Made by a program: the position numbers and the translations under genes. Source: Streptomyces achromogenes (GTDB taxonomy: Bacteria; Actinomycetota; Actinomycetes; Streptomycetales; Streptomycetaceae). From it: a stretch of DNA of 64,000 nucleotides. Below the pieces are notes generated by a model. That model was not told the origin of the DNA, ran no database searches, and was given only the letters and a program-made list of their open reading frames with translations. Below, one piece after another: positions 50,465-59,357 of this stretch; position 1 is the stretch's first letter; each line of letters opens with the position of its first letter. The DNA is taken from contig NZ_JAUSYH010000001.1 in NCBI RefSeq assembly GCF_030816715.1, forward strand, positions 6,200,001 to 6,264,000, written 5' to 3'.

Positions 50465-51928
50465 ATGCCCCAGGAAACGAACGTGGGAGCCACCCACGCC
50501 TTCTGGCTCGCCGGACGCCAGGCCGCCGGCGAGGACAGCTTCGACGTCGCCTCCCCGTGGGACGGCCGGCTCGTCGGCAGGGTCGGCGTGCCGACGGACG
50601 CGCAGGTCGAGGAGGCCGTCGCCGCCGCGTACGCCGTGCGGGACGAGTTCGCCGCCACCCCGGCCCATGTGCGCGCCGCCGCCCTCGACCACGTCAGCAA
50701 GCGGCTCGTCGAGCGCACCGAGGAGATCGCGCGGCTGATCTCCGCCGAGAACGGCAAGCCGATCAAGTGGGCGCGCGGCGAGGTCGGCCGGGCCGTCTCC
50801 GTGTTCCGCTTCGCGGCCGAGGAGGCCCGGCGGTTCAACGGCGGCGAGGCCCAGCGGCTCGACACCGACGCCGGCGGCCAGGGGCGGCTCGCGCTCACCC
50901 GGCGCTTCCCGAAGGGCGTGGTGCTCGGCATCGCGCCGTTCAACTTCCCGCTGAACCTGTGCGCGCACAAGATCGCCCCGGCGATCGCGGCCGGCGCGCC
51001 GATCATCCTGAAGCCCGCCCCGGCGACCCCGCTGTCCGCCCTGGTCATCGGCGAGCTGCTCGCCGAGACCGAGCTGCCCGCCGGCTCCTGGTCGATCCTG
51101 CCGGTCTCCAACGACCGCATGCCGGCCCTCGTCCAGGACGAGCGGCTGCCCGTGATCTCCTTCACCGGCTCCGAGAAGGTCGGCTACGCGATCATGGACT
51201 CGGTGCCGCGCAAGCACTGCACCCTGGAGCTGGGCGGCAACGGCGCGGCCGTCGTCCTCGGCGACTTCGCGAGCGACGCCGACCTCGACTGGGCCGCCGG
51301 CCGCATCGCGACCTTCTCCAACTACCAGGGCGGTCAGTCCTGCATCTCGGTGCAGCGGGTCATCGCGGACGCCTCCGTGTACGACCGGCTGCTGCCGCGT
51401 ATCGTCGCCGCCGTCGAGGCGCAGGTCACCGGTGACCCGTCGGACGCCGCGACCGACGTCGGCCCGCTGGTCAGCGAGGACGCGGCCCGGCGGGTCGAGA
51501 CGTGGGTGGACGAGGCGGTCGCGGCCGGGGCGAAGCTCCTGACCGGCGGCGGGCGCGACGGCGCCACCTACGCCCCGACCGTGCTGGTCGACGTGCCGGC
51601 CGACACCAAGGTCGCCTGCGAGGAGGTCTTCGGACCGGTCCTCACCGTGCAGCGCACCGACGGCGAGGCGGAGGCCTTCGCGGCCGTCAACTCCTCCAAG
51701 TACGGCCTCCAGGCGGGCGTGTTCACCCACGACGTCCAGGCGGCCTTCCGTGCCCACCGCGCACTCGAGGTCGGCGGCGTCGTCATCGGCGACGTGCCCT
51801 CCTACCGCGCAGACCAGATGCCGTACGGCGGCGCCAAGCAGTCCGGCGTGGGCCGCGAGGGCGTGCGGTTCGCGATGGACGACTACACCTACGAGCGGGT
51901 GCTGGTGCTGACGGGGCTCGCGCTCTGA
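50465..51928 (+). CDS. NAD(P)-dependent aldehyde dehydrogenase (possible succinate-semialdehyde dehydrogenase)
   Basis: 487-residue ALDH. APFNFPLNLCAHKIAPAI, ELGGNGAAVV (catalytic Glu) and catalytic Cys293 in GGQSCISVQR are visible. The GGQSCIS context and FNFPLNL resemble the lactaldehyde/semialdehyde group rather than the amine-aldehyde type seen in the other two ALDHs of the window. Proximity to gabT makes succinate semialdehyde the natural candidate substrate, completing GABA breakdown to succinate; sequence alone does not prove it. ATG 50465 follows GGAAGGG-type purines. Confidence 0.82.
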   Translation: MPQETNVGATHAFWLAGRQAAGEDSFDVASPWDGRLVGRVGVPTDAQVEEAVAAAYAVRDEFAATPAHVRAAALDHVSKRLVERTEEIARLISAENGKPIKWARGEVGRAVSVFRFAAEEARRFNGGEAQRLDTDAGGQGRLALTRRFPKGVVLGIAPFNFPLNLCAHKIAPAIAAGAPIILKPAPATPLSALVIGELLAETELPAGSWSILPVSNDRMPALVQDERLPVISFTGSEKVGYAIMDSVPRKHCTLELGGNGAAVVLGDFASDADLDWAAGRIATFSNYQGGQSCISVQRVIADASVYDRLLPRIVAAVEAQVTGDPSDAATDVGPLVSEDAARRVETWVDEAVAAGAKLLTGGGRDGATYAPTVLVDVPADTKVACEEVFGPVLTVQRTDGEAEAFAAVNSSKYGLQAGVFTHDVQAAFRAHRALEVGGVVIGDVPSYRADQMPYGGAKQSGVGREGVRFAMDDYTYERVLVLTGLAL

Positions 51929-52014
51929 GCCGGCCGGCCCCCGGCCGTCCGGGATCCGGCTGTCCAGGATCCTGAGCGTCCGCCCCCGGGACCGGCGCTC
52001 ACACGCCGTCCCCG

Positions 52015-52054
52015 AAGGGGCCCGGCGCCGATGCCTTCCGGCGCCGGGCCCCTT
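52015..52054. terminator. Bidirectional terminator between convergent genes
   Basis: A perfect 16-bp stem (52015-52030 with 52039-52054) around an 8-nt loop lies midway between the dehydrogenase and the GH3 gene. Flanking A/T residues (AA on one side, CTT on the other) suit both directions. Confidence 0.85.
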
Positions 52055-52079
52055 CTTGGTGCCGGCCTCGTCCGGACCC

Positions 52080-54950
52080 TCAACCGGAGAAGCCGACGTG
52101 CGCGAGCCGCAGCGGGCCGCGCAGTCCGAGGCGCAGGTCGTGGACGCCGTCCGCGACGAAGGGCGCGTCCACGGTGACGTAGGCGTACGGGCCCGGCGTG
52201 GGCGCCTGGAGGGTCACCGAGGCCAGCACCGGGCCGCCGTCCAGGGAGAGCTCCACCGTGCCCTGGCCGGACGCCGTGACCGTCACGGCCGTCACCCCCG
52301 GGGTGTCCGCGCCCGCGCCGAAGTCGCAGGCGCGATAGAGCAGTTCGCCCGTCCCGCCGCCGGCCGGCGTCACCGCGTCGCCCGACTCCTTCGTGCGGTC
52401 GACGATCTCGGTCCCGCCCTGCTCGTCGAAGTCGGCCGCCGCGAGTCCGTCCGCGCGCACCGCGCGCGGCGCCGTCGGCTCGCCGTCGAGGACGGCGGTC
52501 GCGCGCAGGCGGACGTCCTCGCTGGACGCGCCGACCAGCAGTTCGTAGGGGCCCGGCTCCAGGCGCGGTCCGCCGCGGGCCACGTCCCAGAACGCGAAGG
52601 CGGACAGCGGCACGTCGAAGGCGACGTCCGCGCCCTCGCCGGGGGTCAGGGTGATCCGGCGGCAGTCGAGCAGTTCGCGGCGCGGGCGGACGACGGACGG
52701 GTCCACGGCGCGGGCGTACAGCTGGACGACCTCGTCGGCCGTCATGTCGCCGGTGTTGGTCACCGTGCAGGCGACGTGCGCCCTCCCGTCCGTCACGCGC
52801 ACCGTGAGATCGGCGTACGAGAACGACGCGTACGACAGACCGTGCCCGAACGGGAACAGCGGGGCGCCCTCGAAGTAGAGGTAGGTCTGCCGGGCGCCGA
52901 TGACGTCGTAGTCCAGCAGGTCGGGCAGGTCCGCGTCGTCGGCGTACCAGGTCTGCGGCAGGCGGCCGGCCGGGGAGACGTCGCCGGCCAGGACGCGCGC
53001 CAGGGCGGCGCCCGCGGCCTGGCCGCCGTGCGCCGTCCACAGCGCCGCGGCCAGCGGGCCCGGCTCGAAGGCGTACGGGTACGCCGACACCAGCACCAGC
53101 ACCGTGCGCGCGTCCGTCGCCCGGGCCGCCGCCAGCAACCGCTCCTGGTGGGCCGGCAGGCGCAGCGTGGTGCGGTCCTCGGTCTCCCGGCCGTTGATGT
53201 GCGGGTCGTTGCCGGCCACCACCACGACCACGTCGGCCCCGGCAGTGACCCGGGTCACTGCGCTCTCGCCGGATTCGACGACGATGAGCTCGAAGACCTC
53301 GGGATCCGCCCGGGTCTCCCTGTCCGGTCCGGCAACCCGCACACCGTCGGCGGCGACACACACGTGACGACCCGTGCCCAGGTGCAGCAGGAGGTGACCG
53401 TTTCCGTGGGGTTCCAGGCGGAACGTCTCCTGCACGACCCAGCCGCCGGGCTGGTCGGCGGAGGCGCGCAGCAGGCCGTCCTCGGCGACCGAGAGGTAGC
53501 GGCCGTCGGGGGCGCGCAGCGTCAGCACGCCCTCGCCCCAGTCCACCAGGGCCAGCTCCGTGCCGTCCGCGTCCGCGGTCAGCGGCGGCAGGTCGGTGCG
53601 GCCGGCCAGCAGCGCCGGGTCGAGGGCGCCCTCGGCGCCGCGCACCTCGTCGCAGGCCTCGGGCGCGGCGGGGACCTTCAGGAACGTTCCGGCCGAGGTC
53701 CTCAGCAGGACCCGGTCCACCCCCTCGGCGAACTCGACCCGCTCGGCGCCGAACCTCTCGTACAGCCCCTCCAGCGGGGTGGAGCGGTGGATCGGCGTGC
53801 CGCTGTACCAGTCGACCTTGCACTCGTCGGCGAGCAGTCCGACCACCGCGATCCGGGTGTCGGCGGCCAGCGGCAGCACGCCGTCGTTGCGCAGCAGCAC
53901 GACCGACTGCTCGGCGGCCTCGGCGGCGAGCGCGCGGTGCGCCGGGGTGTCGAACTCGCCGGTCCCCGCGTGCGGGTCGTCGCGCGGGTCGAACTCGCCG
54001 AGCCGGAAGCGGACCGAGAGCTGGCGGCGGACCGCCGCGTCGACGTCGGCCTCGGTCAGCAGGCCCTGCTCCAGGGCGCCCCGGACCCGGGCGACGATCT
54101 TCGAGCCGTCGGTGCCGTGGTCGGTGAAGCTGTCCACGCCGGCGAGCAGCGAGGCCGCCGTCGCGTCCTCGTGGGTGTCGAAGTAGTGCTCGGAGTCGAC
54201 CAGGTTGGACGGCGCGCCCGCGTCCGAGCAGACCAGCAGATCCTCGTCGGTCCAGGTCCGCAGATGCTCGCGCAGATACGGCGAGACGTGGTTGGGGCGG
54301 CCGTTGACCAGGTTGTACGCGGGCATCACACCCGCCACCGCCCCCGCCTCGACGGTGTCGCGGAAGGCGCGCAGGTCGTACTCGTGCAGCACCCGGGGGC
54401 GCACCGAGGACGAGGTGACGTCCCGGCCCGTCTCGTTGTTGTGCGCCAGCCAGTGCTTGAGGACGGGGGCCGTGCGCCAGTACGTCGGATGGTCCCCGCG
54501 CAGGCCGTGGGTGTAGGCGGTGGCGATGGCGGAGGTCAGCTTCGGGTCCTCCGAGTAGCCCTCCTCGTTGCGGCCCCACAGGGGGTGGCGCAGCAGGTTG
54601 ACGGTGGGGGCCCAGACGTTCAGGCCGACGCGCTCGTCGAGGGCGCGCATCGCCCGCACCTCCTTGGACACCGCCTCGCCGACCCGGCGCACCAGATCGG
54701 TGTTCCAGGTCGCGCCCAACCCCACGGCCTGCGGGAACACCGTCGCCGGGCCCATCCACGCGACGCCGTGCAGCGCCTCCTGGCCGGTGCGGAACGCATC
54801 GACGCCGAGCCGCTCGACGGCCGGGGCGAACTGGTGCAGGAAGGAGACCTTCTCGTCCAGGGTCAGCCGGGACAGCAGGTCGTCGATGCGCTTCGCGAAC
54901 GGCAGCTGCGGATCGCGGAAAGGCGGCGTGGGCGGCGTGTGTGCGGTCAC
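52080..54950 (-). CDS. Glycoside hydrolase family 3 with inserted beta-trefoil-like domain
   Basis: 956 residues. The N-terminal TIM barrel contains KHWLAHNNET and the nucleophile Asp243 in LLVCSDAGA (the common SDW reads SDA). The alpha/beta sandwich follows (SVVLLRNDGVLPL; AGNDPHINGRETEDRTTLRLPAHQ). Between them residues ~463-558 form an insert with GRYLSVAEDGLLRA and GRHVCVAADGV, resembling a fascin/ricin-type fold. A fibronectin-III-like domain (FPFGHGLSYASF, then VACTVTNTG) and a C-terminal carbohydrate-binding-like domain complete it. No signal peptide: intracellular beta-glucosidase or beta-xylosidase acting on imported oligosaccharides. It diverges from the sugar importer and has its own palindromic operator. 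Confidence 0.9.
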   Translation of the reverse strand: MTAHTPPTPPFRDPQLPFAKRIDDLLSRLTLDEKVSFLHQFAPAVERLGVDAFRTGQEALHGVAWMGPATVFPQAVGLGATWNTDLVRRVGEAVSKEVRAMRALDERVGLNVWAPTVNLLRHPLWGRNEEGYSEDPKLTSAIATAYTHGLRGDHPTYWRTAPVLKHWLAHNNETGRDVTSSSVRPRVLHEYDLRAFRDTVEAGAVAGVMPAYNLVNGRPNHVSPYLREHLRTWTDEDLLVCSDAGAPSNLVDSEHYFDTHEDATAASLLAGVDSFTDHGTDGSKIVARVRGALEQGLLTEADVDAAVRRQLSVRFRLGEFDPRDDPHAGTGEFDTPAHRALAAEAAEQSVVLLRNDGVLPLAADTRIAVVGLLADECKVDWYSGTPIHRSTPLEGLYERFGAERVEFAEGVDRVLLRTSAGTFLKVPAAPEACDEVRGAEGALDPALLAGRTDLPPLTADADGTELALVDWGEGVLTLRAPDGRYLSVAEDGLLRASADQPGGWVVQETFRLEPHGNGHLLLHLGTGRHVCVAADGVRVAGPDRETRADPEVFELIVVESGESAVTRVTAGADVVVVVAGNDPHINGRETEDRTTLRLPAHQERLLAAARATDARTVLVLVSAYPYAFEPGPLAAALWTAHGGQAAGAALARVLAGDVSPAGRLPQTWYADDADLPDLLDYDVIGARQTYLYFEGAPLFPFGHGLSYASFSYADLTVRVTDGRAHVACTVTNTGDMTADEVVQLYARAVDPSVVRPRRELLDCRRITLTPGEGADVAFDVPLSAFAFWDVARGGPRLEPGPYELLVGASSEDVRLRATAVLDGEPTAPRAVRADGLAAADFDEQGGTEIVDRTKESGDAVTPAGGGTGELLYRACDFGAGADTPGVTAVTVTASGQGTVELSLDGGPVLASVTLQAPTPGPYAYVTVDAPFVADGVHDLRLGLRGPLRLAHVGFSG

Positions 54951-54986
54951 GTGGGGTTCCCTTTGCGGTGGAGCGAGCTAGCTCTT

Positions 54987-55000
54987 TCGAAGCGCTTCGA
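54987..55000. promoter_or_regulatory. LacI-type operator 1 (GH3 side)
   Basis: TCGAAGCGCTTCGA, a perfect palindrome with the central CG typical of LacI-family sites, 37 bp upstream of the GH3 start. An identical copy is on the importer side. Confidence 0.75.
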
Positions 55001-55029
55001 TGCTCATTGGACGTACCGGTGGGTGTCAA
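55001..55029 (-). promoter_or_regulatory. Candidate GH3 promoter
   Basis: Minus-strand TTGACA (55029-55024) is perfect; the -10 region ~17 bp on (TGAGCA) is weak. The operator palindrome starts directly after it. Confidence 0.4.
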
Positions 55030-55107
55030 GGGGACCTCACGCTTATTTCAAGCGGTGCATACGAACAGGTCACCCCCGATGCCTCGGAGGAAACTTGGGA
55101 ACGACCC

Positions 55108-55136
55108 TTGTGCACCCCCGGGTGTTCACTTAACCT
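55108..55136 (+). promoter_or_regulatory. Promoter of the glycan importer operon
   Basis: TTGTGC-N17-TAACCT; the second operator begins 11 bp after the -10 box, so repressor would cover the start of transcription. Confidence 0.55.
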
Positions 55137-55146
55137 CGCAGCAACA

Positions 55147-55160
55147 TCGAAGCGCTTCGA
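55147..55160. promoter_or_regulatory. LacI-type operator 2 (importer side)
   Basis: Second exact copy of TCGAAGCGCTTCGA, 119 bp before the binding-protein ATG. A half-match (CCGCTTCGG) follows at about 55193-55201. The cognate repressor gene is not in the window. Confidence 0.75.
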
Positions 55161-55278
55161 CTGGAAAGCCCCAGCACATGGGGCCGCAGGAACCGCTTCG
55201 GCTCAGCCAGTTCCACTGAAGACACCGCAGCCGACGGCCACCGCCGGGTGTCCTGGTGCGCCATGAAGGGTTGACGCA

Positions 55279-56973
55279 ATGACGCCGAACGCCGCTTCCG
55301 CCTCCTCCGGGCCGAGCCGGAGAAGCTTCCTCGCCTCCACGGCGGTCGCCACCGCAGCGGTGGCCGGCGGGATGCCGCTGCTCGCCGCCTGCGGGGGGTC
55401 GGACGGCGACTCACGCGAGGGGACCACGGCGGGCAAGGCAGCGAAGAAGATCCTGCCCGCCTTCGTGGCCGCCGGCGTGGTGACGCCGGACATCCCGTCC
55501 AAGAACGGTTCCGCGGTCGGCTTCACCGGCAAGCTCGACCTCGCGACCCTGAAGACCTCCGTGCCGAAGAAGCTCGGCAAGGGCGGCAAGGTCACGGTCA
55601 TGTCGCCGTTCTGGGGCTCGCCGCCGAAGGGCGACAACCCCTACTACACGGCGATGAACAGCCTCACCGGCGTCGACGTCGTCTGGCAGAACCAGGACGG
55701 CAACACCTACGACCAGAAGCTCGGCGCGGTCCTCGCCTCCAGCAACGTGCCGGACGTGGTGGTCGTCCCCGGCTGGAACATGGGCGGCAAGATACCCAGC
55801 GCCATCCTCAGCAAGTTCGCCGACCTGGGCCCCTACCTGTCCGGGGACAAGGTCAAGGAGTACCCGAACCTCGCGGCGATCCCGACGGACGCCTGGCAGC
55901 GCGCGATCTTCGGCGGCAAGCTGCGCGGTCTGCCGATGCCGTCCTCGTACGTGCCGAACATCGTCCCCTTCTACCGCAAGGACCTCTTCGAGAAGCACGG
56001 CTACGAGGTCCCGAAGACGACGGACGAGTTCACGGCGCTGGCCAAGGAGATCACCAACGCCAAGGCCAAGGTGTGGGCCTGCGGCGACATGAAGTGGACC
56101 GCGTTCAACAGCTTCGGGGTGCCGTCCGGCCAGGAGAAGCCGCTCGGCTGGATCCTCCAGGACGACAAGCTGGTCTACCGCGTCGAGCTGGACGCCTACC
56201 TCGAAGCGCTGGAATGGTCGCGGAAGCTGTTCGCCGCCGGCTACGTGCACCCCGACTTCAAGCTGGGCAAGAGCCAGGCCGTCGACCCGAGCACCAAGTT
56301 CGCGGCCGGCGAGTTCCTGATCTACAACAACGACATCTCCAGCTGGTACGGACAGCAGGCCTCGCAGGCCACGCAGAACCCCGACTTCCAGATCTGGGGC
56401 ATGGACATCTTCGGCAACGGCGACGCCGATCCGGTCATCTACGCCACCCAGCCGGCCAACATCTTCGCCTTCGTCAACAAGAAGGCCTCCGAGTCGGTCA
56501 TCCGCGACGTGCTGGCCGTCGCCAACGTCACCGCCGCCCCGTACGGCACCAAGGAGTACATGCTCACCAACTACGGGGTCGAGGGCACGCACTACACCGT
56601 CAAGGACGGGGTGCCCGTCAAGAACGACAAGGGCAACCAGGAGGTCGCCAACGCCTTCATAATGATCGCGAGCCCGGCCGCGACCATCGCGCACCCCGAC
56701 TTCCCGGACATCGCCAAGGGCCAGGTCGAGTGGCAGCAGCGGATGGGGGCCTTCACCAAGAAGTCGGCCTTCTACGGCATGCAGATCACCGAGCCCACGC
56801 GCTGGACCAACCTCTCCAACGACTTCGAGCAGCTGGAGGACGACATCGTCCGCGGCCGTAAGAAGATCAGCGACATGCAGCAGGCGGTCGCCGACTGGAA
56901 GAAGAAGGGCGGCGACCAGCTGCGCGACTGGTACCGCAAGGTGCTCGACGACAACGGCCCGGCGGCGAGCTGA
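55279..56973 (+). CDS. Sugar ABC transporter substrate-binding lipoprotein (LipO/LplA-like)
   Basis: 564 residues. Twin-arginine motif SRRSFLAST (about 13-21) and lipobox LAAC (about 35-38), so a Tat-exported lipoprotein. The long mature domain (VTVMSPFWGSPPKGDNPYY, LLRKDLF-like RKDLFEKHGYEVP, then FEQLEDDIVRGRKKISDMQQAV) is of the large LplA type that binds oligosaccharides. Two CUT1 permeases follow. No ATPase gene is present, as usual for Streptomyces importers served by the shared MsiK ATPase. Expression is governed by operator 2. Confidence 0.9.
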   Translation: MTPNAASASSGPSRRSFLASTAVATAAVAGGMPLLAACGGSDGDSREGTTAGKAAKKILPAFVAAGVVTPDIPSKNGSAVGFTGKLDLATLKTSVPKKLGKGGKVTVMSPFWGSPPKGDNPYYTAMNSLTGVDVVWQNQDGNTYDQKLGAVLASSNVPDVVVVPGWNMGGKIPSAILSKFADLGPYLSGDKVKEYPNLAAIPTDAWQRAIFGGKLRGLPMPSSYVPNIVPFYRKDLFEKHGYEVPKTTDEFTALAKEITNAKAKVWACGDMKWTAFNSFGVPSGQEKPLGWILQDDKLVYRVELDAYLEALEWSRKLFAAGYVHPDFKLGKSQAVDPSTKFAAGEFLIYNNDISSWYGQQASQATQNPDFQIWGMDIFGNGDADPVIYATQPANIFAFVNKKASESVIRDVLAVANVTAAPYGTKEYMLTNYGVEGTHYTVKDGVPVKNDKGNQEVANAFIMIASPAATIAHPDFPDIAKGQVEWQQRMGAFTKKSAFYGMQITEPTRWTNLSNDFEQLEDDIVRGRKKISDMQQAVADWKKKGGDQLRDWYRKVLDDNGPAAS

Positions 56974-56999
56974 CCAGGACCGGGGCAAGGAGAACGGCC

Positions 57000-58034
57000 G
57001 TGTCGAACAGCACGGTGCCTCGGAGCAGGGCCGAGGCCGACGAGGCACAGAAGACCCCGGTCGCGGCCGGCGGTGCCACCGGGCACGGGGGTGCCCGGAC
57101 CTCCGGGAAGCTGAGTCTGCGGCTCAGGTTCAGACGCGATCGCGTGCTGCTCCTGATGACCCTGCCCGCGGTGCTGCTGGTCCTGCTCTTCAACTACGTG
57201 CCGATCCTCGGCAACGTGGTCGCCTTCCAGGACTACGACCCCTACGTCAGCGACAACGGCGTCGTCTCCATCCTGCACAGTCCCTGGGTGGGCCTGGAGA
57301 ACTTCCAGCGGCTCTTCGAGGACTCCGCCTTCTGGAGCGCCGTCCAGAACACACTGGTGCTGTTCTTCCTCCAGCTCGTCCTGTACTTCCCGATCCCGAT
57401 CCTGCTCGCGCTGCTCATCAACAGCGTGGTCCGGCCCCGGGTGCGGGCGGTGTCGCAGGCGATCCTCTACCTGCCGCACTTCTTCTCGTGGGTGCTGGTC
57501 ATCGCCGTCTTCCAGCAGCTGTTCGGTGGCGCGGGAATCCTTTCGCAGCTGCTGCGACAGCACGGGTACGACGGCATCGACATCATGACCGACCCGGACA
57601 CCTTCAGGTTCCTGATCACCGCGCAGAGCGTCTGGAAGGACGCCGGCTGGGGCATCATCGTCTTCCTCGCCGCGCTGGCCTCGGTCAACCCCGACCTCTA
57701 CGAGGCGGCCGCGATGGACGGCGCCAACCGCTGGCGCCGCATGTGGCACGTGACGCTGCCCGCCCTGCGTCCGGTGATCGCGCTGCTCCTGGTGCTGCGG
57801 GTGGGCGACGCGCTGACGGTCGGTTTCGAACAGATCCTGTTGCAACGCGACGCGGTGGGGCCAGGGGCGTCGGAAGTGCTCGACACCTTCGTCTGGTGGA
57901 ACGGCGTCCGCAACCAGGACTTCGGCTATGCGGCCGCCGCAGGTCTCATCAAGGGCGTCATCAGCCTCGGTCTGGTGCTCGTCGCGAACAAGGTGGCCCA
58001 CCTGATGGGCGAGCAGGGGGTGTACAAGAAATGA
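57000..58034 (+). CDS. Sugar ABC transporter permease (LplB-like)
   Basis: 344 residues. A cytoplasmic lead of about 45 residues precedes six predicted helices. The EAA loop reads YEAAAMDGANRWRRMWHVTLP. The SSILHSPWVGLENFQRLF-like region (VSILHSPWVGLENFQRLF) is usual in LplB permeases. GTG 57000 follows AAGGAGA. The stop overlaps the next start (ATGA). Confidence 0.92.
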   Translation: MSNSTVPRSRAEADEAQKTPVAAGGATGHGGARTSGKLSLRLRFRRDRVLLLMTLPAVLLVLLFNYVPILGNVVAFQDYDPYVSDNGVVSILHSPWVGLENFQRLFEDSAFWSAVQNTLVLFFLQLVLYFPIPILLALLINSVVRPRVRAVSQAILYLPHFFSWVLVIAVFQQLFGGAGILSQLLRQHGYDGIDIMTDPDTFRFLITAQSVWKDAGWGIIVFLAALASVNPDLYEAAAMDGANRWRRMWHVTLPALRPVIALLLVLRVGDALTVGFEQILLQRDAVGPGASEVLDTFVWWNGVRNQDFGYAAAAGLIKGVISLGLVLVANKVAHLMGEQGVYKK

Positions 58035-58966
58035 CCGCCGTCATCGACGAACCGGCGCGCACGCCCGGCCGGTGGGCCGCGCCCCCGCGGCCCGTATGGG
58101 AGGAGCGGCCCAGCGGGGCCGGCCTCGCCGGCAAGGGCATCGCCCTGTCGTTCGCCTGCCTGGCCATCCTCTTCCCGCTGTGGATCGTCCTGGTCACCAG
58201 CCTCTCCTCACGCAAGACCATCGACGAGTCGGGCGGTCTGGTGATGGTGCCCAAGGGCATCACCTTCGTCGCCTACCGGGAGCTGCTCAGCGGCGGTCAG
58301 GTCACCCGGGCCGCGGTCGTCAGCGTCCTGATCACCCTCGTCGGCACGCTCTTCTCGATGAGCGTGTCCGTGCTGTGCGCCTACGGGCTCTCCCGCTCGG
58401 GCTCGCTCGGACACCGCTGGATCCTGATGATCCTGCTGGCGACGATGTTCTTCAGCGCAGGCCTGATCCCGACCTATCTGCTGGTGCAGTCGCTGGGCCT
58501 GACGGACACCTACCTCGCGCTGATCCTGCCGAGCGCGATCAGCGTGTTCAACATCCTGGTCCTGCGCGGGTTCTTCACGGGCATCTCGCAGGAACTCATC
58601 GACAGCGCCCGCATCGACGGAGCCGGCGAGTTCCGCATTCTGTGGCAGATCGTCATGCCGCTCTCGCGGGCGGTGCTGGCGGTCATCACGCTCTTCTACG
58701 CCGTCGGCTACTGGAGCGCATGGTTCAACGCGTCGCTGTACCTCAACGACCAGGACATGATGCCGCTGCAGAACGTCATGATCCAGCTGGTGCAGAAGCA
58801 GGAGGCACCGGTCGGGATGGGGCAGGCCATCAAGACGGGTCAGCTGTCGGCCCTGGCCGTGCAGATGGCAGTCATGGTGATGGCGCTGCTGCCGGTGGCC
58901 GTGCTCTCCCCGTTCGTCCAGAAGCACTTCAAGAAGGGCATGCTCACCGGCGCGGTGAAGGGCTAG
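58031..58966 (+). CDS. Sugar ABC transporter permease (LplC-like)
   Basis: 311 residues, six predicted helices and EAA loop IDSARIDGAGEFRILWQIVMP. The pair with LplB, a large binding protein and no ATPase is the CUT1 pattern for complex oligosaccharides. ATG overlaps the previous stop by four bases. About 390 bp of non-coding DNA follow before the GH74 gene, so read-through to the hydrolases is not certain. Confidence 0.92.
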   Translation: MTAVIDEPARTPGRWAAPPRPVWEERPSGAGLAGKGIALSFACLAILFPLWIVLVTSLSSRKTIDESGGLVMVPKGITFVAYRELLSGGQVTRAAVVSVLITLVGTLFSMSVSVLCAYGLSRSGSLGHRWILMILLATMFFSAGLIPTYLLVQSLGLTDTYLALILPSAISVFNILVLRGFFTGISQELIDSARIDGAGEFRILWQIVMPLSRAVLAVITLFYAVGYWSAWFNASLYLNDQDMMPLQNVMIQLVQKQEAPVGMGQAIKTGQLSALAVQMAVMVMALLPVAVLSPFVQKHFKKGMLTGAVKG

Positions 58967-59125
58967 CGCCGTGCCGGCGTCGCGAGCTGGTGAACCTGTC
59001 CGGTCACGGCGCCGGCGGCTCCACCCCGTCCGGCCGAGGCCGTCGGTCCGTGGCCGGCCGTGCCCACGCGGCGGAGCCGCGCACCGCCCAGCCCCCACCC
59101 GGGGGCATCCCCCCACATCCCCTGA

Positions 59126-59310
59126 CCTGGAGCGCATACCGTCGCGGCCCCCGCGCCCGGCGACACCCTGCCACGCACCCCGTGGATCTGGAGCCGCACA
59201 TCGCCGCAGCCCCGCGCCCGGCGATACCCCCCCACGCACCCCCCGTGAGCCCGGAACCGCACACCGCCGCAGCTCCGCGCCCCCGGGCCCCGCACACCTC
59301 CCGCGGGCCG
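59126..59310. repeat. Degenerate ~63-bp tandem repeat before the GH74 gene
   Basis: Three imperfect copies lie in the 391-bp gap 58967-59357, each with CCGCACA(T/C)CGCCGCAG, then CCCGCGCCCGGCGA, then CCACGCACCCC. An upstream inverted repeat (GCGCCGTG near 58968, CACGGCGC near 59006) may be a terminator. No gene or clear promoter for the hydrolase genes was found. Confidence 0.65.
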
Positions 59311-59357
59311 GCCCCCCGACAGCCCCGAACCGAGAACCCCACCCTGCGAGGTACCCC

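Noticed and set aside
51889..55029. Long frames on both strands over the GH3 gene (over 1000 codons)
   Set aside because: Only the frame 54950-52080 shows protein-family motifs; the others are low-complexity Arg/Pro/Gly shadows.
59004..59357. N-terminal extension of the GH74 frame through the 63-bp repeats
   Set aside because: The Tat signal peptide places the start at 59358; upstream residues are repeat-derived.
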